The notes beneath the pieces are model-generated. The model was not told the origin of the DNA. It was given only the letters and a program-made list of their open reading frames with translations, and ran no database searches. 8,294 nucleotides of DNA from Burkholderiaceae bacterium (GTDB lineage: Bacteria; Pseudomonadota; Gammaproteobacteria; Burkholderiales; Burkholderiaceae_C): NCBI GenBank assembly GCA_031276435.1, contig JAISNB010000171.1, positions 1 through 8,294 on the forward strand, in the 5' to 3' direction. Positions 5,914 to 8,294 of the stretch are shown piece by piece; positions within the stretch are counted from its first letter, which is position 1, and every line of letters begins with the position of its first letter. Position numbers and translations under genes: made by a program.

Positions 5914-6708
5914 ATGTCCCATCACCGCCACCGTCGTCGCAACAGCCTGCCGGTGCTCCTGCCCGGGCAGGCTTTTCCGAGCGTCGATCAGGCCATGGGG
6001 CCAGCCTCGCCCGCCCCCGGCCTGCTGGCCGCTGGCGGCTGCCTGGACGTGCCCACACTGACTGCCGCCTACGCGCAAACCATCTTCCCCTGGTTCAACG
6101 CGGGCGAACCCATCTTGTGGTGGAGTCCCGATCCGCGCATGGTGCTGGCGGTGCAAGACTTCCGGCTGCACCGCTCGCTGCGCAAGCGCTTGCGGCGCTT
6201 CCAGAACGACCCGGCCTGCGCCATTCGCATCGACAGCGATTTCGAGCGCGTCATCCGCGCCTGCTCCGAGGCGCCCCGCTCCGGACAATCGGGCACCTGG
6301 ATTGGCCAGGACATGATCGCCGCCTACCTGGATCTGCACGCCGCAGGCCACGCGCACAGTGTGGAAACCTGGGCGGGCGGCCAGCTTGTGGCGGGCCTGT
6401 ACTGCGTCAGCGTGGGCCGCGCCGTATTTGGCGAATCCATGTTCACCCGTGTTGCCGATGGCTCCAAAATCGCCATCGCCGCGCTGGTGGCCTTTTGCCG
6501 CGCGCACGGCCTGCCCCTGATCGACTGCCAGCAGCGCACACCGCATCTGGCCTCGCTGGGCGCGCGCGAAATACCCCGCCAGCAATTTCTTGACCAGGTG
6601 ACCGCGCTCAGCGCCCAACCCGCCCCCGCGTCGTGGCAATTCCAGCCCGTATACTGGAACGCATTGATGCCTTCGCCGCTCTCCTACGCCCAAGTTGACG
6701 CACCTTAA
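5914..6708 (+). CDS. aat: Leucyl/phenylalanyl-tRNA--protein transferase
   Basis: A 264-residue N-degron enzyme that moves Leu or Phe from charged tRNA onto proteins with N-terminal Arg or Lys, marking them for ClpS and ClpAP in the cytoplasm. Family blocks appear in order: GLLAAGG (36-42), TIFPWFNAGEPILWWSPDPRM (56-76), GTWI (127-130), GHAHSVETW (145-153), GLYCVSVGRAVFGESMF (161-177) and LIDCQQRTPHLASLGAREIPR (202-222). E174, D204 and Q206 correspond to catalytic E156, D186 and Q188 of E. coli Aat, which is 30 residues shorter. The extra length is partly a basic N-terminus (HHRHRRR). ATG 5914 is preferred because the following LPGQAFPSVDQA aligns with the normal N-terminal region; an internal ATG at 5995 would remove it. 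No clear SD precedes it. It starts 7 bp after the NUDIX gene and overlaps bpt by 14 bp. Confidence 0.97.
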   Translation: MSHHRHRRRNSLPVLLPGQAFPSVDQAMGPASPAPGLLAAGGCLDVPTLTAAYAQTIFPWFNAGEPILWWSPDPRMVLAVQDFRLHRSLRKRLRRFQNDPACAIRIDSDFERVIRACSEAPRSGQSGTWIGQDMIAAYLDLHAAGHAHSVETWAGGQLVAGLYCVSVGRAVFGESMFTRVADGSKIAIAALVAFCRAHGLPLIDCQQRTPHLASLGAREIPRQQFLDQVTALSAQPAPASWQFQPVYWNALMPSPLSYAQVDAP

Positions 6709-7495
6709 GGACCTCCCGCTCCAGGCGTTGCAGTTCTACGCCACCGCCCCCTATCTTTGCAGCTACCTGCCGGGGCGCTTGGCGCGCTCGCAAGTGGCCG
6801 CCCCCAGCCGCCTCATCAGCAACCAGACCTATTCCCAACTGGTGCAAAAAGGCTTCCGCCGCAGCGGACTTTTTACCTACCGCCCCTACTGCGATGGTTG
6901 CGCCGCCTGCGTGCCCATCCGCATCCGCGCCCTGCAATTTGCCCCCAACCGCAGCCAGCGGCGCGCCATGCGCCAGCACCATGCCTTGCAAAGCCGCGTC
7001 CTCCGTCTGGAAATGGCGCCCGAGCACTACGCGCTCTACCTGCGCTACCAAACCGCGCGCCACAGCGGTGGCGGCATGGACAACGACAGCGTAGACCAAT
7101 ACACGCAATTCCTGCTGCAAAGCCACGTCAACTCGCGCCTGGTGGAATTCCGTGAACCCGACGGCAGCGGCGGCGCGCTGCGCATCGTATCCATCATCGA
7201 CATCCTCGACGACGGCTTTTCAGCCGTCTACACCTTCTACGACCCGGATCCCCGCGCCAGCTACGGCACCTATGCCATTTGCTGGCAACTCGCGCAAGCC
7301 GCACAATTGGGCCTGCCCTACGTGTACTTGGGCTACTGGATCCAGGGCAGCCCCAAAATGGCCTACAAGGCGCGTTTTCAACCCCTCGAACTGTTGACCC
7401 CCGGCGGCTGGACGGAGCCGCGCGGCCCCTTGTCTCCGCCTTGCGAAAACGGCTGCTGTCCCCGAGCCGCCGCGTCGCCAGACCCCCTGGCATGA
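6695..7495 (+). CDS. bpt: Aspartate/glutamate leucyltransferase Bpt (arginyltransferase-like, ATE family)
   Basis: A 266-residue bacterial ATE-family enzyme that adds Leu from Leu-tRNA to N-terminal Asp or Glu, creating a ClpS-recognised N-degron. The N-terminal domain has FYATAPYLCSYLPGR with C22 and the cluster YRPYCDGCAAC (C66, C69, C72). The C-terminal GNAT-like domain has STYTFYDP-type and YLGYWIQGSPKMAYKARFQP blocks typical of the family. The only possible start is TTG at 6695: a stop lies in frame at 6665-6667 and no ATG or GTG follows it before 6695. The resulting MTHLKDLPLQALQFYATAPY matches the family N-terminus well. The start lies inside aat (14-bp overlap), so translation is probably coupled. 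The C-terminal tail after about residue 240 (PPCENGCC...) is longer than usual. Many databases call this gene ate, arginyltransferase. Confidence 0.95.
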   Translation: MTHLKDLPLQALQFYATAPYLCSYLPGRLARSQVAAPSRLISNQTYSQLVQKGFRRSGLFTYRPYCDGCAACVPIRIRALQFAPNRSQRRAMRQHHALQSRVLRLEMAPEHYALYLRYQTARHSGGGMDNDSVDQYTQFLLQSHVNSRLVEFREPDGSGGALRIVSIIDILDDGFSAVYTFYDPDPRASYGTYAICWQLAQAAQLGLPYVYLGYWIQGSPKMAYKARFQPLELLTPGGWTEPRGPLSPPCENGCCPRAAASPDPLA

Positions 7496-8294
7496 AACCC
7501 ATCCCTTCAGCAAACACCTCTTCAATGCGCAAATCAGAAACCCGGACCACCCCCGCCATCCAGGTGCTGGAACGAATGTTTTCCCTCATGGACGCGCTCG
7601 CCTCGCACGAAGAGGCCATGACACTCAAAGACCTGAGCGCGGCCACCGGCCTGCACCCATCCACCGCGCACCGCATCCTCAACGACCTGGCCTGCGGCCG
7701 CTTTGTCGATCGGCCCGAAGCTGGCTGCTACCGCCTGGGCATGCGCCTGCTGGAACTGGGCAACATGGTCAAGGCACGCCTGAGCGTGCGCGACGCCGCG
7801 CTGGAACCCATGCGCCAACTGCACCGCCTCATCCAGCAGCCGGTCAACCTGAGCGTGCGCCAGGGCGACGAAATCGTCTACATCGAGCGCAGCTACAGCG
7901 AACGCTCAGGCATGCAAGTGGTGCGCGCCATTGGCGGGCGAGCGCCGCTGCACCTGACCTCCACGGGCAAACTTTTCCTGGCTGGCGACGACACGGCGCG
8001 CGTGCGCGCCTACGCCGCCCGCACCGGCCTGCCCGGCCAAACGCGCAACAGCATCACCCAACTGTCCGCACTGGAACGCGAACTGGTACAGGCGCGCCAA
8101 ACCGGCGTGGCGCGCGACAATGAAGAACTTGAAACCGGCGTGCGCTGCATTGCCGCCGGCATCTACGACGACCAGGACAAACTGGTGGCCGGACTCTCCA
8201 TCTCCACCCCGGCTGACCGCATGGGCGAAAACTGGATGAACAAACTCAAAGCCACGGCCAACCTGATCTCGGCCGCGCTGGGCAACGCCCGCGC
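7492..8294 (+). CDS. IclR-family transcriptional regulator (3' end beyond window)
   Basis: The frame stays open from ATG 7492 to the right edge, giving 267 residues, so nearly the whole protein is visible. Residues about 20-75 form the winged helix-turn-helix (TLKDLSAATGLHPSTAHRIL is the recognition region). A linker helix follows (LGMRLLELGNMVKARL). Residues about 98-267 are the IclR effector domain, with VYIERSYSERSGMQVV, APLHLTSTGKLFLA and DNEELETGVRCIAAGI. IclR proteins are dimeric or tetrameric and respond to small carboxylic or aromatic effectors; the ligand and targets here are unknown. The ATG overlaps the bpt stop as ATGA, suggesting coupled translation. ATG 7525 (MRKSET) is an alternative start close to the beginning of the conserved part. 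Neither start has an SD. Confidence 0.93.
   Translation, partial: MKPIPSANTSSMRKSETRTTPAIQVLERMFSLMDALASHEEAMTLKDLSAATGLHPSTAHRILNDLACGRFVDRPEAGCYRLGMRLLELGNMVKARLSVRDAALEPMRQLHRLIQQPVNLSVRQGDEIVYIERSYSERSGMQVVRAIGGRAPLHLTSTGKLFLAGDDTARVRAYAARTGLPGQTRNSITQLSALERELVQARQTGVARDNEELETGVRCIAAGIYDDQDKLVAGLSISTPADRMGENWMNKLKATANLISAALGNAR

Noticed and set aside
5674..6693. A 339-codon minus-strand frame opposite the NUDIX gene and aat
   Set aside because: Antisense to aat, whose product matches family motifs throughout; the shadow frame has low-complexity Arg/Ala/Gly composition.
1..8294. CRISPR arrays, tRNA or rRNA genes, insertion sequences, integrase or phage genes
   Set aside because: I looked for spaced direct repeats, tRNA-like cloverleaf ends and transposase or integrase motifs and found none.

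Overview
The window reads as chromosomal DNA of a high-GC betaproteobacterium, most likely order Burkholderiales and probably near Comamonadaceae. This rests on a class I PHA synthase and acetoacetyl-CoA reductase that look very like the Cupriavidus necator proteins, a pgeF gene just upstream of phaC, and a tight aat-bpt pair. The taxonomic call is inference from remembered protein sequences; no database was searched.

Layout from left to right. Positions 1-91 (minus strand) may hold the first 30 codons of an unidentified gene that leaves the window. A MaoC-type hot-dog dehydratase gene (231-692, plus) converges on the polyhydroxyalkanoate block on the minus strand. That block is phaB (788-1525) downstream of phaC (1711-3489), with pgeF (ending at 3600) upstream of phaC. 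Two perfect GC-rich hairpins sit between the converging genes. Upstream of pgeF, a strong intrinsic terminator closes a YiaD-type glycine-zipper/OmpA lipoprotein gene (4572-5222, minus). A 135-bp divergent intergenic region separates it from a compact plus-strand cluster: zinc-ribbon NUDIX hydrolase (5358-5906), aat (5914-6708), bpt (6695-7495) and an IclR-family regulator (7492 to the right edge, partial).

How the genes fit together. PhaB makes (R)-3-hydroxybutyryl-CoA and PhaC polymerises it into storage polyester. The MaoC-type hydratase could in principle supply further (R)-3-hydroxyacyl-CoA, but its substrate cannot be read from the sequence. The beta-ketothiolase gene phaA is not in the window. 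PgeF is a quality-control enzyme of cell-wall synthesis and the YiaD-like lipoprotein would anchor to peptidoglycan, so both concern the envelope. Aat and Bpt are the two bacterial N-degron aminoacyltransferases, which tag proteins for ClpS/ClpAP degradation. Their genes overlap by 14 bp, and the IclR gene overlaps bpt by 4 bp, so the cluster is probably one transcript.

Most of the window is well-known housekeeping and storage biology. I see no CRISPR array, tRNA, rRNA, insertion sequence, phage gene or clear undescribed system. The points worth a second look are small: apparent SD-independence across the NUDIX-aat-bpt-iclR cluster, paired hairpins between convergent genes, a structured phaC-phaB spacer, and an IclR gene translationally joined to a protein-degradation operon.
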